Counted from the stretch's first letter, positions 23,995 through 33,033 are shown. The stretch: 64,000 nt of DNA from Pseudomonas lurida (GCF_013522705.1 NZ_JAAMRE010000004.1:1-64000), one strand, 5' to 3'. Translations and numbers: made by a program. Notes: generated from the sequence alone by a model not told the origin.

Positions 23995-25803
23995 TCACAC
24001 CTTGTCGGACTCTTCCTCAAGTCGGTCCATCTCAAACAACCGCGCCAGCTCCGTCCGAGCTTCCTGGGCGGTCTGCATCACTTTGGCGGCGTCGTCGTAC
24101 ACCGCGTGTTGGGCGGCGAGCACTTGCTGGTCGTGGTTCTTGAAGCGCGTGATGCGTGCATCGGCCTGAGCCTGGCTGAGCCCCAGGCCGACCAGGGCGC
24201 GGCGGCTCATTTCCAGGCTGGAGTAGAAGGTCTCGCGCACCGGCGAGGCGTCCAGGTCCACCAGGCGATGGACGTGCTGACGGTTTCGGGCGCGGGCGAT
24301 GATCTTCATGTGCGGGTAGAGGTTGCGTACCAGCTCGGCGGTCTTGATGTTGATCTCCGGGTCATCCATGGCGATCACGAAGAATTCGGCCTGATCCACC
24401 TTGGCCGCGTGCAGGATTTCCGGGCGCTGCGGGTCGCCGTAAAACACCGGCATGCCGCCGAAGCTGCGGGTCAGCTCGATGGTTTCCACCGAGGTGTCGA
24501 GGGCAATGAAGGAGATGTTCTGTGCACGCAGGATACGGGCCACGATCTGGCCCATGCGGCCCATGCCGGCGATCACCACGCGCGGCGCGTCGCTTTCGAT
24601 GGCGCGGTACTCTTCGGGCACTTCCACCGGTTTGACCTTGGGCCTGAACAGCTTCGGGCACACCAGTAGCAAGAGCGGCGTGACGGCCATGGACAAGGTG
24701 ATGGTCAGCACCAGCACATCGTAGAGGTGCGGCTCGAACAGGCCTTGGTCGCGGCCGATCTTGAACACCACGAACGCGAACTCACCGCCGGCCGCCAGCA
24801 CGACGCCCAGGCGCAGGGCGCTTTCGCGATTGAGATCGCCCACCAGCCGACCGACTGCGTAAAGCAGCGGCAATTTCAGACCGATCAACAGCAGGGTCAA
24901 CCCGATCACGATCAACGGCGAACTGAGCAGCAGACTGAGGTTGGCACCCATGCCCACGCTGATAAAGAACAGCCCCAGCAGCAGGCCCTTGAACGGTTCG
25001 ATCTGCGCTTCCAGTTCGTGGCGGTATTCCGAGTCCGCCAGCAGCAGGCCGGCGAGGAACGCGCCGAGGGCCATCGACACGCCCGCCAGCTCCATCAGCC
25101 ACGCGGTGCCGATCACCACCAGCAGCGCGGTGGCGGTGGACACTTCGCGCAAGCCGGTCTTGGCGACGATGCGAAACACCGGCCGCAGCAGATAGCGTCC
25201 GCCGATGATTACCACGGCGATGCTGCCCAGGATCTGCAACACATGCTGCAGGCCCTGAGCTTCGGTAGTGGGGTGATCGCTGCCGGCCAGCAGCGGCACC
25301 ATGGCGATCAGAGGGATCGCGGCGATGTCCTGGAACAGCAGGATCGCGAAAGCCAGACGACCGTGGGGCTGGTTCAGCTCCTTGCGTTCGGCCAGGCTCT
25401 GCAGGCCGAACGCGGTGGACGACAGCGCCAGGCCCAGGCCCAGCACGATTGCGCTGTTCCACGGCTGGCCAAATAGCCACAGTGCCACCACGCCCATCAC
25501 CAGGCCGGTCAACAGCACCTGAGCCAGGCCTACGCCGAACACCGCCTTGCGCATCACCCATAACCGCTTGGGCGACAGTTCCAGGCCGATGATAAACAGC
25601 AGCAGCACCACCCCCAGTTCCGAAAACTGCGCCACGCTTTGCGGATTGCCGATCAGGCCCAGCACCGACGGGCCGATGATCACCCCGGCGAACAGATAGC
25701 CCAACACCGCGCCCAACTGCAGGCGCTTGGCCAGGGGCACGGTGAGCACGGCCGCCAGCAGAAACACCACGGCCGCTTGTAACAGGTTGCCTTCATGGGG
25801 CAT
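23995..25803 (-). CDS. CPA2 monovalent cation:proton antiporter, KefB/KefC type
   Basis: A protein of 602 residues from the ATG at 25803, preceded by GGAG. A longer start 9 codons upstream lacks a ribosome-binding site. Residues 1-385 form a Na+/H+-exchanger-type membrane domain with about 12 segments and LFLLFIIGLELSPKRLW-like and LALSSTAFGLQSL motifs. Residues 405-530 form an RCK/TrkA-N domain starting VVIAGMGRMGQIVARIL, with DDPEINIKTAELVR. KefB/KefC proteins release K+ to acidify the cytoplasm when glutathione adducts form. Presence of glutathione control is inferred from the family. Confidence 0.9.
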   Translation of the reverse strand: MPHEGNLLQAAVVFLLAAVLTVPLAKRLQLGAVLGYLFAGVIIGPSVLGLIGNPQSVAQFSELGVVLLLFIIGLELSPKRLWVMRKAVFGVGLAQVLLTGLVMGVVALWLFGQPWNSAIVLGLGLALSSTAFGLQSLAERKELNQPHGRLAFAILLFQDIAAIPLIAMVPLLAGSDHPTTEAQGLQHVLQILGSIAVVIIGGRYLLRPVFRIVAKTGLREVSTATALLVVIGTAWLMELAGVSMALGAFLAGLLLADSEYRHELEAQIEPFKGLLLGLFFISVGMGANLSLLLSSPLIVIGLTLLLIGLKLPLLYAVGRLVGDLNRESALRLGVVLAAGGEFAFVVFKIGRDQGLFEPHLYDVLVLTITLSMAVTPLLLLVCPKLFRPKVKPVEVPEEYRAIESDAPRVVIAGMGRMGQIVARILRAQNISFIALDTSVETIELTRSFGGMPVFYGDPQRPEILHAAKVDQAEFFVIAMDDPEINIKTAELVRNLYPHMKIIARARNRQHVHRLVDLDASPVRETFYSSLEMSRRALVGLGLSQAQADARITRFKNHDQQVLAAQHAVYDDAAKVMQTAQEARTELARLFEMDRLEEESDKV

Positions 25804-25956
25804 TGCGAACTCCAAAATCTTCAAAGCCAATCAACAGGCGGGTATTAGAGCGCTTTTTACAGGATGAGAATTGTGTTTTTGCTGCGTGGCAGGTCGCGAT
25901 CTTCCCCGACGGGCAGGTGAAAATCGATAACTTCGCCGGTTGAGCGTTTTGCCATC

Positions 25957-25975
25957 GCCCGAGCCTGTCTCGGGC
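25957..25975 (+). terminator. Stem-loop after a possible short coding remnant
   Basis: GCCCGAG-CCTGT-CTCGGGC, a 7-bp perfect stem with a weak T tail (TTATG). It sits 14 bp after a TGA (25941-25943) that closes a short open frame of typical protein character, in an otherwise gene-free 290-bp gap (25804-26096). Confidence 0.5.
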
Positions 25976-26096
25976 TTATGCGTTGAGGCCGAGCATTATG
26001 CCTTTACCTGGAGACTGCCACGCCGGTCAGGATTCACCTTGCCGTCGCTCACAGTTTGTTACTATCGGCGTCCCTCGTTACCCGGAGTCCTTGCCC

Positions 26097-27650
26097 ATGC
26101 AGCACCAGTGGGATGATATGCACCGCACCCGCAAGCCCACGTTTCTGCTGTGCGGCGAACCCCAGGGCGAGGTGCTCAATCTCTACGTGCATGGGTATTC
26201 GGCATTCTTCAACCGGCAGCAATTGGGCAATTTCAAGCAGCAGTTGGCCGGTATCGAAGGCTCGACCAACCTGATGCTGTTCTGGCCGGCGGGGCATTTT
26301 CTGGAAAACCTGTTTGCGCCATTCAAGGACGTGATCGCGGCCATGCTCGGCGGCGGCAGCCTGGGCGCGGCGACGGTTGGGGTGGGTAAGGCAATCGCCT
26401 ATTTCCTCGACCACTACAAAAGTGTCGAAGCGCGGGTCGATGAAGTGGCCAAGACCTTGCTGCCCGAATTGACCAGCTACCTGCGGCAGGAGTCGCTGCC
26501 GGTGCGACGTATCAACCTGATCGGCCATTCCCTGGGCGCACGGATTCTGGTCAAGAGCCTGCTGGCCAACCCCGGCACCGCCCGCCAATTGCCGCTGGAC
26601 AACCTGCTGCTGATGGGCGGGGCGATCTGCACGTCGAGCCCGTGGGAAGAGGTGTCGGCCCTGCTGAGCGGCCGGGTGATCAACTGTCATTCCAGCAAGG
26701 ACTGGGCCCTGGCGATAAAACCGGACACCGAGCGATGCATCGGCCGCTATCCGATCCCGGTCACGCCGGCGCTCAAGGCCAAGGTCTGTAATGTGCACCT
26801 GGCCACCTTCGATCACGCGGCCTATTGGCCGCAATTGCAGACGGTGGTGCAGTACACCGACCTGCTGCACGAGCGGCGCGGCATGATCCGCGCCGACCAG
26901 CGCAGCAGCGAGGTGCGGTTTGCCGAGGAGGACGTGGATCTGTTTGCGGCCCTGGTGCAGGCGCGGCCGGAGGAATTGAAGTTTCTGGCCGAGCTGATGG
27001 CGCAAAAACGCAGTGCCTCGATCGACGCCACCGTGCGTGAACCGCTCAAGCTGACCATCGCGTTGCAACGCATGGGCGGTGACAGCTTGATGAACCTCGC
27101 CCGTGGTCACGGCGTCACCTACCGGCAGATCGCCGAAGATGTGGCGCGGCGATTGGGCCTCACATTTGACGCGCCGCTCGAAAACCTGGCGTTGGCAGAC
27201 CTTGAGGCTCTGATCGCGGAAAAACTGATCGAGCAGTACAAGGGCAAACTCAGCAACGCCGACCGGCTGGTGTTCGATGCGGAACTCCAGGTGGCCGCGC
27301 AGAAAGAGCAGGGCGTCTTCCGTCGTTTCGACAAGGGGCGTTCGGCCACCGCAGCGTTGAGCGGCACTGCGCTGGCCGGGTTGACCGGTTTTATCCTGCG
27401 CCGTGGCGCCGCCTCGGCGATCCCGGTAGTAGGCCAGGCGTTGGCTGCCGCGATGTTGCTGGTGACCGGAGTGCGGGCGTTTTCCGGCCCGGCGTATTCA
27501 GTCACCACCCTGGCGGTGCTGGTGATCGGCGCGATTCGCCAACGCATGGAGCGTGAGGCGCTGAACCAGGAAATGGACTTGGTGGTGCAGGTGGTGGAAG
27601 CCTTTGACCTGCCACGGGAGACGGTGATGCGCACGGTTGCATCCGACTGA
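26097..27650 (+). CDS. Alpha/beta hydrolase fused to a YaaW (UPF0174)-like domain
   Basis: A protein of 517 residues from ATG 26097 (GGAG upstream). Residues 1 to about 270 resemble DUF726-type hydrolases: NLYVHGYSAFFNRQQL near 25 and the nucleophile elbow LIGHSLGARILVKSLL near 140. From about 275 the protein resembles E. coli YaaW: DLFAALVQARPEELKFLAEL, then LKLTIALQRMGGDSLMNLARGHG (described by ends) and VTYRQIAEDVARRLG. It ends with a hydrophobic GTALAGLTGFILRRGAASA to GPAYSVTTLAVLVIGAIRQ part that may associate with the membrane. Function is unknown. The domain pairing suggests a membrane-linked lipase or esterase. mntH follows. Confidence 0.75.
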   Translation: MQHQWDDMHRTRKPTFLLCGEPQGEVLNLYVHGYSAFFNRQQLGNFKQQLAGIEGSTNLMLFWPAGHFLENLFAPFKDVIAAMLGGGSLGAATVGVGKAIAYFLDHYKSVEARVDEVAKTLLPELTSYLRQESLPVRRINLIGHSLGARILVKSLLANPGTARQLPLDNLLLMGGAICTSSPWEEVSALLSGRVINCHSSKDWALAIKPDTERCIGRYPIPVTPALKAKVCNVHLATFDHAAYWPQLQTVVQYTDLLHERRGMIRADQRSSEVRFAEEDVDLFAALVQARPEELKFLAELMAQKRSASIDATVREPLKLTIALQRMGGDSLMNLARGHGVTYRQIAEDVARRLGLTFDAPLENLALADLEALIAEKLIEQYKGKLSNADRLVFDAELQVAAQKEQGVFRRFDKGRSATAALSGTALAGLTGFILRRGAASAIPVVGQALAAAMLLVTGVRAFSGPAYSVTTLAVLVIGAIRQRMEREALNQEMDLVVQVVEAFDLPRETVMRTVASD

Positions 27651-27691
27651 TAAGCTGCGTGCCTGTCGAGTGTGTTTGCCTGGGATATCGC

Positions 27692-29011
27692 GTGAAATTC
27701 AGCCTGCCAAAAATCGCTACCGCCCCGTTCTGCCCGCCGGAAGTGGCCGGCTCCGTCATCGTTGACCCCAAGGCCTCGTTCTTCAAGCGCGCCCTGATGT
27801 TCGCCGGTCCCGGCCTGTTGATTTCCATCGGCTATATGGACCCGGGCAACTGGGCCACGGCCATCGAAGCCGGTTCGCGTTACGGCTACAGCCTGTTGTT
27901 CGTGGTGTTGCTGGCCAGCCTGGCGGGCATGGCGGTGCAGTGCCTGTGTTCGCGGTTGGGCATCGCCACCGGCAAGGATCTTGCGCAACTGTGCCGCGAA
28001 CGCTACAGCCGACGCTCGGCGCGCACCCAGTGGGTGCTGGCGGAAATTTCCATCATCGCCACCGACCTCGCCGAAGTGCTGGGCTGCGCCCTGGCGTTTC
28101 ATTTGCTGCTGGGGGTGTCGCTGACCACCGGCATTGTGATCACCGCGTTCGACACCTTACTGGTCCTGGCCCTGCAAAATCGTGGTTTCCGTCGCCTGGA
28201 AGCGATCATGCTGGCGTTGGTGGCGACCATTGGTGTGTGTTTCTTTGTCGAGCTGGTGCTGATCAAGCCCCATTGGCCCGAGGTGTTCAGCGGCTTTGCG
28301 CCGTCACTGTCGGCCATCAGCGATGCGGCGCCGCTGTACTTGGCCATCGGCATCCTGGGCGCCACAGTGATGCCCCATAACCTCTATCTGCACAGTTCCG
28401 TGGTGCAAACCCGCCTGATCGGTAAGGACCTCGCCAGCAAACAGGATGCGGTGAAACTGGCGCGCATCGACACCATCGGCTCCCTGGCCCTGGCCCTGCT
28501 GGTGAACGCCGCGATTCTGGTATTGGCTGCCGCTGCGTTTCACCAGACCGGCCATACCGATGTGGTGGAAATCCAGGACGCCTATCACCTGCTTGACCCT
28601 CTGGTCGGCGGTGCCTTCGCCAGCGTTCTGTTTGGCATCGCCCTGCTGGCGTCGGGCCAAAGTTCAACCTTTACCGGCACCATCGCCGGGCAGGTGATCA
28701 TGGAGGGCTACCTCAACCTGCGGATTCCCTGCTGGCAACGTCGCCTGATCACTCGCGGGCTGGCGCTGATCCCGGCGTTTGTCGGCGTGTGGCTGATGGG
28801 CGATGAGGCGATCGGCAAGCTGCTGGTGCTCAGCCAGGTGGTGCTCAGCCTGCAATTGCCGTTTGCGCTGTATCCGTTGATTCGTATGACCGGTGATAAA
28901 CAACTGATGGGGCCGTTTGTGAACCGGCTGCCGACGCGTTTGCTGGCGTGGATGTTGTTCGCCCTGATCAGTGGTGCCAACGCGTGGTTGATTGGACAGT
29001 GGTTGTTTTGA
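27692..29011 (+). CDS. mntH: Nramp-family divalent metal (Mn2+) transporter
   Basis: A protein of 439 residues from GTG 27692; the frame is open to 27659, but the family N-terminus and spacing favour the inner start. Metal-binding motifs are YMDPGNWATAIEAG in the first helix and ATVMPHNLYLHSSVVQTR in helix 6, both diagnostic for MntH. About 11 hydrophobic segments follow the family pattern. It imports Mn2+ with protons across the inner membrane. No MntR or Fur box is obvious in the short 41-bp gap upstream, so it may be read from the preceding gene. A convergent LysR gene ends one base after its stop. Confidence 0.93.
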   Translation: MKFSLPKIATAPFCPPEVAGSVIVDPKASFFKRALMFAGPGLLISIGYMDPGNWATAIEAGSRYGYSLLFVVLLASLAGMAVQCLCSRLGIATGKDLAQLCRERYSRRSARTQWVLAEISIIATDLAEVLGCALAFHLLLGVSLTTGIVITAFDTLLVLALQNRGFRRLEAIMLALVATIGVCFFVELVLIKPHWPEVFSGFAPSLSAISDAAPLYLAIGILGATVMPHNLYLHSSVVQTRLIGKDLASKQDAVKLARIDTIGSLALALLVNAAILVLAAAAFHQTGHTDVVEIQDAYHLLDPLVGGAFASVLFGIALLASGQSSTFTGTIAGQVIMEGYLNLRIPCWQRRLITRGLALIPAFVGVWLMGDEAIGKLLVLSQVVLSLQLPFALYPLIRMTGDKQLMGPFVNRLPTRLLAWMLFALISGANAWLIGQWLF

Positions 29012-29012
29012 G

Positions 29013-29945
29013 TCAGCGATCCCAATACGGCACGGTGCCAAAACACTCCACAAAGTAATCGATCACCGTACGCACCTTCAGCGACAAACGCCGGCTGCCC
29101 GGCCACAACGCCGCGATCTGCTGGGGCTCCAGTGTGGTCGCTACGTCGTAGTCGGTCAGCACCGCCTGCAAGGTGCCGGCGCGCAGGCTGTCGCCAATCA
29201 GCCAGGAGGGAAACACCACCAGCCCCAGGCCTTGTTCGGCGGCGTGGGTCAGGGTGTCGGCGTGGTTGCCGGTGATGGGGCCTTTGACACTGTAGGGCGT
29301 CCAATCGCCCTGGGCGCGGCGGAAGAACCAGCGTTGCTGGCCGGTGACGCCTTTATAGGCCAGGCACTGGTGTGCGGCCAGTTCGTCCGGGTGACGGGGT
29401 GTGCCATGTCGGGCCAGATAAGCGGGGCTGGCGGCGATGCGAAAGCGTTGCGGCGCGAAAATGCGCGCCTGCATGCTGGAATCGTTGAGCACGCCGATGC
29501 GAAACAGCAGGTCGGTGCCGTCCTGTAATGGGTCGACGTAGGTGTCGGTTTGCTGGATATCCAGTTGCAGCTTCGGGTAACGCCGACATAACTCGCCCAG
29601 CCACGGTGATAAGTGGCGCTGGCCGAACACCATCGGCGCGTTGATGCGCACCAGGCCGCTGGGTTCGCTGTCCTGCTCCTGCAGGGCCTGGCCAGCGGCT
29701 TCCAATTGCTCCAGCATCAGGCGCGCGTGCCGTCCGAGCAGGCGCCCGGCCTCGGTGGGGCTGACCGCGCGAGTGTGGCGATACAGCAACTGTTGCCCGA
29801 GGGCGTGCTCCATCAATTGGACCTGGCGCGAAATCGAAGAGGGCGCCAAACCTTCGCGGCGCGCTACTTCGGAAAAGCTGCCGTAGTCCAGCACCGCCAC
29901 AAACAGGCGCAACGCCTTGAAACTCAATTCATTCAAACCCTGCAT
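29013..29945 (-). CDS. LysR-family transcriptional regulator (PecT/DsdC-like subgroup)
   Basis: A protein of 310 residues from ATG 29945, with GGAGC immediately upstream; the frame is open 22 codons further. The HTH is FSEVARREGLAPSSISRQVQ, followed by LEQQLLYRHTRAV-type wing residues. The effector domain begins SEPSGLVRINAPMVFGQRHLS, split by the linker. Its stop is adjacent to the end of mntH. It is divergent from the YdcZ-type pair (117 bp), which it may regulate. Confidence 0.89.
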   Translation of the reverse strand: MQGLNELSFKALRLFVAVLDYGSFSEVARREGLAPSSISRQVQLMEHALGQQLLYRHTRAVSPTEAGRLLGRHARLMLEQLEAAGQALQEQDSEPSGLVRINAPMVFGQRHLSPWLGELCRRYPKLQLDIQQTDTYVDPLQDGTDLLFRIGVLNDSSMQARIFAPQRFRIAASPAYLARHGTPRHPDELAAHQCLAYKGVTGQQRWFFRRAQGDWTPYSVKGPITGNHADTLTHAAEQGLGLVVFPSWLIGDSLRAGTLQAVLTDYDVATTLEPQQIAALWPGSRRLSLKVRTVIDYFVECFGTVPYWDR

Positions 29946-30062
29946 TTCGGCTCCATGCTGTGCGCATTGCGCAAAGGTGTTGTCCGCATGCTGCCATTTA
30001 TCGCACAGCACAGCTACCGGATAATGCGCGCCATTCTTCCAACGTTGAAACGCAGGTGATGT

Positions 30063-30551
30063 ATGCAGGCAAGTTCCATTGAGGGCGTGGCGCAGGCCAG
30101 GCCGAAAAGAAATCTGTTGCGCTTGCTGCTGTTGCCGCTGGTGATCCTGGCCGGCATGGGCTTATCGGTGGAAGCCGGTCTGCTTGGGCCGCTGGGGGTT
30201 CAGGTGGGGCATTTGTGGGCGACCTTGAGCATTTTCGGCGTAGGTTCGGCGATTCTGTTCCTGTTGCTGTTATTCAGCGGTCCGCAAAAGGGTCCGGCGC
30301 TCACCGATTTGCCGCGCTGGCAGTTGATCGGCGGGTTCCTGGGGCCGATGTATGTGGTGGTGCTGACCCTTGCCACGCCGCACATCGGCATTGCGATGAC
30401 GATGATCGCGATCCTGTCCGGGCAAGTGGGCAAGAGCGTGCTGATTGACCATTTCGGCTGGTTCGGCACGGCGCGCAAGCGGGTTAATGGCGAGCGCTGG
30501 ATCGCGCTGGCGTTGATTGTGGCGGCACTTGTTCTGATTGCACGAGGGTAA
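30063..30551 (+). CDS. DMT-family transporter, YdcZ type (first of a pair)
   Basis: A 162-residue protein with five hydrophobic segments and an AGGTGA site before ATG. LPRWQLIGGFLGPMYVVVLTLATPHIG, described by its ends, and GQVGKSVLIDHFGWFG are hallmarks of the YdcZ/DUF606 half-transporter family. The next gene encodes a second homologue 4 bp later, and the two probably form a heterodimer, as in small DMT pairs. The substrate is unknown. Confidence 0.87.
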   Translation: MQASSIEGVAQARPKRNLLRLLLLPLVILAGMGLSVEAGLLGPLGVQVGHLWATLSIFGVGSAILFLLLLFSGPQKGPALTDLPRWQLIGGFLGPMYVVVLTLATPHIGIAMTMIAILSGQVGKSVLIDHFGWFGTARKRVNGERWIALALIVAALVLIARG

Positions 30552-30555
30552 GGCG

Positions 30556-31008
30556 ATGAATCTGATTTTTTTACTGATAGTGGTGATTGCCGCCGGCGCG
30601 GTTCTCAGCGTGCAGGCGGCGATCAATGGCCGCCTGGGGCAGACAGTCGGCGTGCTGCGCAGCAGCCTGTTGACCTTCGCGGTCGGTGCATTGACCACCG
30701 CGCTGTTGATTTTCTTCTTTGAGCCGGCCCAGGCCGTAAGCCTGCTGGACGTGCCCAAGTGGCAACTGACCGGGGCGTTGTTCGGGGTGGTGTACATGAT
30801 GGTGATGGTGGGCGCGGTGCCGGTGGTCGGCACGGCGGTGGCCACCGTGGCGGTGATCGTCGGGCAGTTGGGCATGGGCATGCTGATCGATAATTTCGGC
30901 TGGTTGGGCAACCCGGCCATCGAATTGTCGGGCAGTCGCCTGGTGGCCATGGTGTGCCTGGCCCTCGCGCTGGTATTCATGTACCGCAGCAATACGCGCA
31001 GCGACTGA
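30556..31008 (+). CDS. DMT-family transporter, YdcZ type (second of a pair)
   Basis: A protein of 150 residues from ATG 30556, with GGTAAGG upstream; it starts 4 bp after the first subunit stops. VPKWQLTGALFGVVYMM and GQLGMGMLIDNFGWLG match the paired positions in the first gene, so the two arose by duplication. Five hydrophobic segments are visible. QAAINGRLGQTVG near the N-terminus is typical of the second subunit. Export or import of a small metabolite is inferred. Confidence 0.87.
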   Translation: MNLIFLLIVVIAAGAVLSVQAAINGRLGQTVGVLRSSLLTFAVGALTTALLIFFFEPAQAVSLLDVPKWQLTGALFGVVYMMVMVGAVPVVGTAVATVAVIVGQLGMGMLIDNFGWLGNPAIELSGSRLVAMVCLALALVFMYRSNTRSD

Positions 31009-31097
31009 AGGTTTGAACGATCGGCGCAGGCTCGCAGTCAGTGCTAAAGGTGCCGGCGCTCGCCGCACCTTGACGACCATGAACGAGGAGTCTGACC

Positions 31098-31268
31098 ATG
31101 CCAGATCAAACCTGTGCCTGCCCGCACTGCAAATGTGTACTGGGCGTCGATGCGGTAATGAAGGACGGTAAGGGTTATTGCTGCCCGGGCTGTGCCGAGC
31201 ACCACGCTCATGGCGAGCCGTGTGCTTCGGCCACGGGATGCGAGTGCGCCAAGTCGGCTAAAAGCTGA
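31098..31268 (+). CDS. Bacterial metallothionein (SmtA/PmtA family)
   Basis: A 56-residue protein behind a GAGGAG ribosome-binding site. It has ten cysteines (6, 8, 11, 13, 28, 29, 32, 42, 48, 50) and four histidines, with the family pattern CACPHCKC, GYCCPGCAEHHAHGEPC and CEC. These proteins bind a Zn/Cd/Cu cluster in the cytoplasm and buffer metal or oxidative stress. The P. aeruginosa PmtA is longer at the C-terminus, so this is a short version ending soon after the last Cys. It follows the YdcZ pair by 89 bp. Confidence 0.92.
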   Translation: MPDQTCACPHCKCVLGVDAVMKDGKGYCCPGCAEHHAHGEPCASATGCECAKSAKS

Positions 31269-31331
31269 GGTAGGGCAAGCGCGGGCGTTGTGGCGGGCAG
31301 GCCGGCCCGCCACACGCTTCTTCAGTACGGG

Positions 31332-31604
31332 TTACTGCGCTTCAAGCTGCAGTTGCAGGCTTTGGTCGGCCAGGCGCCGGCTGTCTCTGACGACCGCACT
31401 GGTACGTCGGCCTTGCAGCGCAAACACTACGGTCTGTGCATCCTGCAAATCTTCCGGCAGCGGTTGGAACACCTTGAGCACCAGCCGCTCGGACGTGTGC
31501 TCCAGGCTCACTTGACATTCGGCCTGCTTGGCCAACGGCCCGAACAAGGTGTTCTGGGTATAGTCGATGTGTGCCTTGCCAGTGACGTGTACGGGTAAAG
31601 CCAT
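31332..31604 (-). CDS. Small conserved protein of unknown function
   Basis: A 90-residue soluble protein, starting MALPVHVTGKAHIDYTQN. It alternates beta-like segments (AECQVSLEHTSERLVLKVFQ) and a charged C-terminal part with no signal peptide or membrane segment. I do not recognise a family. It is followed on the upstream side, after 16 bp, by another small gene on the same strand, and the pair may be an operon. GC and codon use are like its neighbours. Confidence 0.55.
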   Translation of the reverse strand: MALPVHVTGKAHIDYTQNTLFGPLAKQAECQVSLEHTSERLVLKVFQPLPEDLQDAQTVVFALQGRRTSAVVRDSRRLADQSLQLQLEAQ

Positions 31605-31620
31605 GCTGTTTTCTCCTCTT

Positions 31621-31863
31621 TCATGCCTGCGCGCGTGCGTCCGAGCGGCGCCATTGCACGTTCTGGATGCCGTACTTTTCGGCCTGGGCCGGGCTGGTCT
31701 TTTTCACCTGCTCGCGTGCGAAGCGCCCAATACGGCCGACGCCCGCGTCGCAACTGGCCCAATGCCAGGCTTCCAGAGTGTCGAGTTTTTCCAGACGAAT
31801 AATGAATGACTTGGCTTCGCCATGAAGGGTGTAGTCGATTACAAACAGTTTTGCGTTAGTCAT
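31621..31863 (-). CDS. Small conserved Pseudomonas protein (DUF6555-like)
   Basis: A protein of 80 residues from ATG 31863. The sequence KLFVIDYTLHGEAKSFIIRL and EAWHWASCDAGVGRIG recall a widespread small Pseudomonas protein family that I associate with DUF6555. No membrane segment is visible. Its function is unknown. It lies divergent from the AraC gene at 31979 and upstream of the 90-residue gene. Confidence 0.6.
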   Translation of the reverse strand: MTNAKLFVIDYTLHGEAKSFIIRLEKLDTLEAWHWASCDAGVGRIGRFAREQVKKTSPAQAEKYGIQNVQWRRSDARAQA

Positions 31864-31978
31864 GGGGCCATCGTCCCTGGTGGTATAAGCAAGTGATCCC
31901 CGGCGGCGCTGAAAATTCACTCGGATTGTCGAGCGGTGCTTATTACCATGGCCGCTCATCCACCCAAGACGACCGCCC

Positions 31979-32743
31979 ATGGCCCTGGCAGCGCCCCCCG
32001 ACCTGACCGATCCCGCCGTCCCCGTGCAGCCCCTGGCGCGCACGTATCCGCGCGGGCTTTACATCGAGCCCCATCGCCATGACTGGGGCCAGTTGCTCTA
32101 CGCCATGAGCGGCGTGATGTGGGTTGAAACCCCGCGCGAGGCCCTGGTGGTACCGCCCCAGCGCGCGGTCTGGCTGCCGCCGGGGGTGGAACATGGGATT
32201 CGCGTGGTGTCGGATTTGCAGATGCGCAACATCTACCTGCGCCCGGCACTGGCGGCCACGCTGGATGCCGAGGTGCAGGTGATCGATGTCGGTGGGCTGC
32301 TGCGCGAGCTGATCGTCACGCTGGTGGAGCAGGGCGACAGCGACGATGGCGCCTACTACGACGCGGTGGTCGGCCTGGCCCTGCTGGAGTTGCACCGTGC
32401 GCGCCGCTCGTCGATCCGCATCGCCATGCCGGTGGGCGCCGACCGCCGGCTGATGAACGCGTGTCAGGCGGTGATGGCGGCGCCGTCCCTGGCGATCCCG
32501 TTCGAGCAGCATGCCGAAGCGGCCGGTGCCAGCGTGCGCACCCTGGCGCGGCTGTTCCAGGGTCACCTGGGCATGGGTTTCGCCGAATGGCGGCGCCAGG
32601 TGCAATTGGCCACGGCGGTGGCGGCGCTGATCCAGGGCCAGTCGGTCAGTGGCATTGCCCGCGCACTGGGTTATTCGCCGAGCAGTTTCAGCGACATGTT
32701 CCGCCGCGAGCTGGGGGTAGCACCGTCGCAGTACGTGGGTTGA
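31979..32743 (+). CDS. AraC-family regulator with cupin sensor domain (NimR-like)
   Basis: A 254-residue regulator. A short RmlC/cupin sensor is seen in IEPHRHDWGQLLYAMSG and RAVWLPPGVEHGIRVV near residues 28-80. The C-terminal HTH pair is LAIPFEQHAEAAGASVRTLARLF (by ends) and SVSGIARALGYSPSSFSDMFRREL (by ends). The length and HxH cupin resemble NimR/YeaM-type regulators that control a neighbouring MFS gene. No such gene is adjacent here, and the target may be the downstream XapX/quinone oxidoreductase genes. Confidence 0.87.
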   Translation: MALAAPPDLTDPAVPVQPLARTYPRGLYIEPHRHDWGQLLYAMSGVMWVETPREALVVPPQRAVWLPPGVEHGIRVVSDLQMRNIYLRPALAATLDAEVQVIDVGGLLRELIVTLVEQGDSDDGAYYDAVVGLALLELHRARRSSIRIAMPVGADRRLMNACQAVMAAPSLAIPFEQHAEAAGASVRTLARLFQGHLGMGFAEWRRQVQLATAVAALIQGQSVSGIARALGYSPSSFSDMFRRELGVAPSQYVG

Positions 32744-32832
32744 AGGGTTGGCCGATATCCTGAAGCTCTTGGCCGATGTCGGCGCGGCGCGCTGCCTAGA
32801 CTGGCGCTCTCAACTGACACGGCGTAACCCCC

Positions 32833-33006
32833 ATGGATTATCTGATTTCCCTGGCCATCGGCCTGCTGGTCGGCGTGCTCTACGGCGCCCTGGATTTTCG
32901 CTCGCCCGCACCGCCGGCCATCGCCCTGGTGGGCCTGATGGGCATGCTGCTCGGCGAAAAACTCTGGCCCATGGGCCGGCAACTGGTCAGCGGCTGGCTG
33001 TCCTGA
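32833..33006 (+). CDS. XapX domain protein (DUF1427)
   Basis: A 57-residue membrane protein with two short hydrophobic segments. It contains LAIGLLVGVLYGALDFRSP and PPAIALVGLMGMLLGE, the complete XapX pattern. Function is unknown. It is commonly linked with a quinone or aldo-keto reductase and an AraC or LysR regulator, as here. It starts 89 bp after the AraC gene and is followed after 27 bp by the oxidoreductase. Confidence 0.85.
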   Translation: MDYLISLAIGLLVGVLYGALDFRSPAPPAIALVGLMGMLLGEKLWPMGRQLVSGWLS

Positions 33007-33033
33007 ACCCTTTTTTTCTGCGGGAGAGCACGC

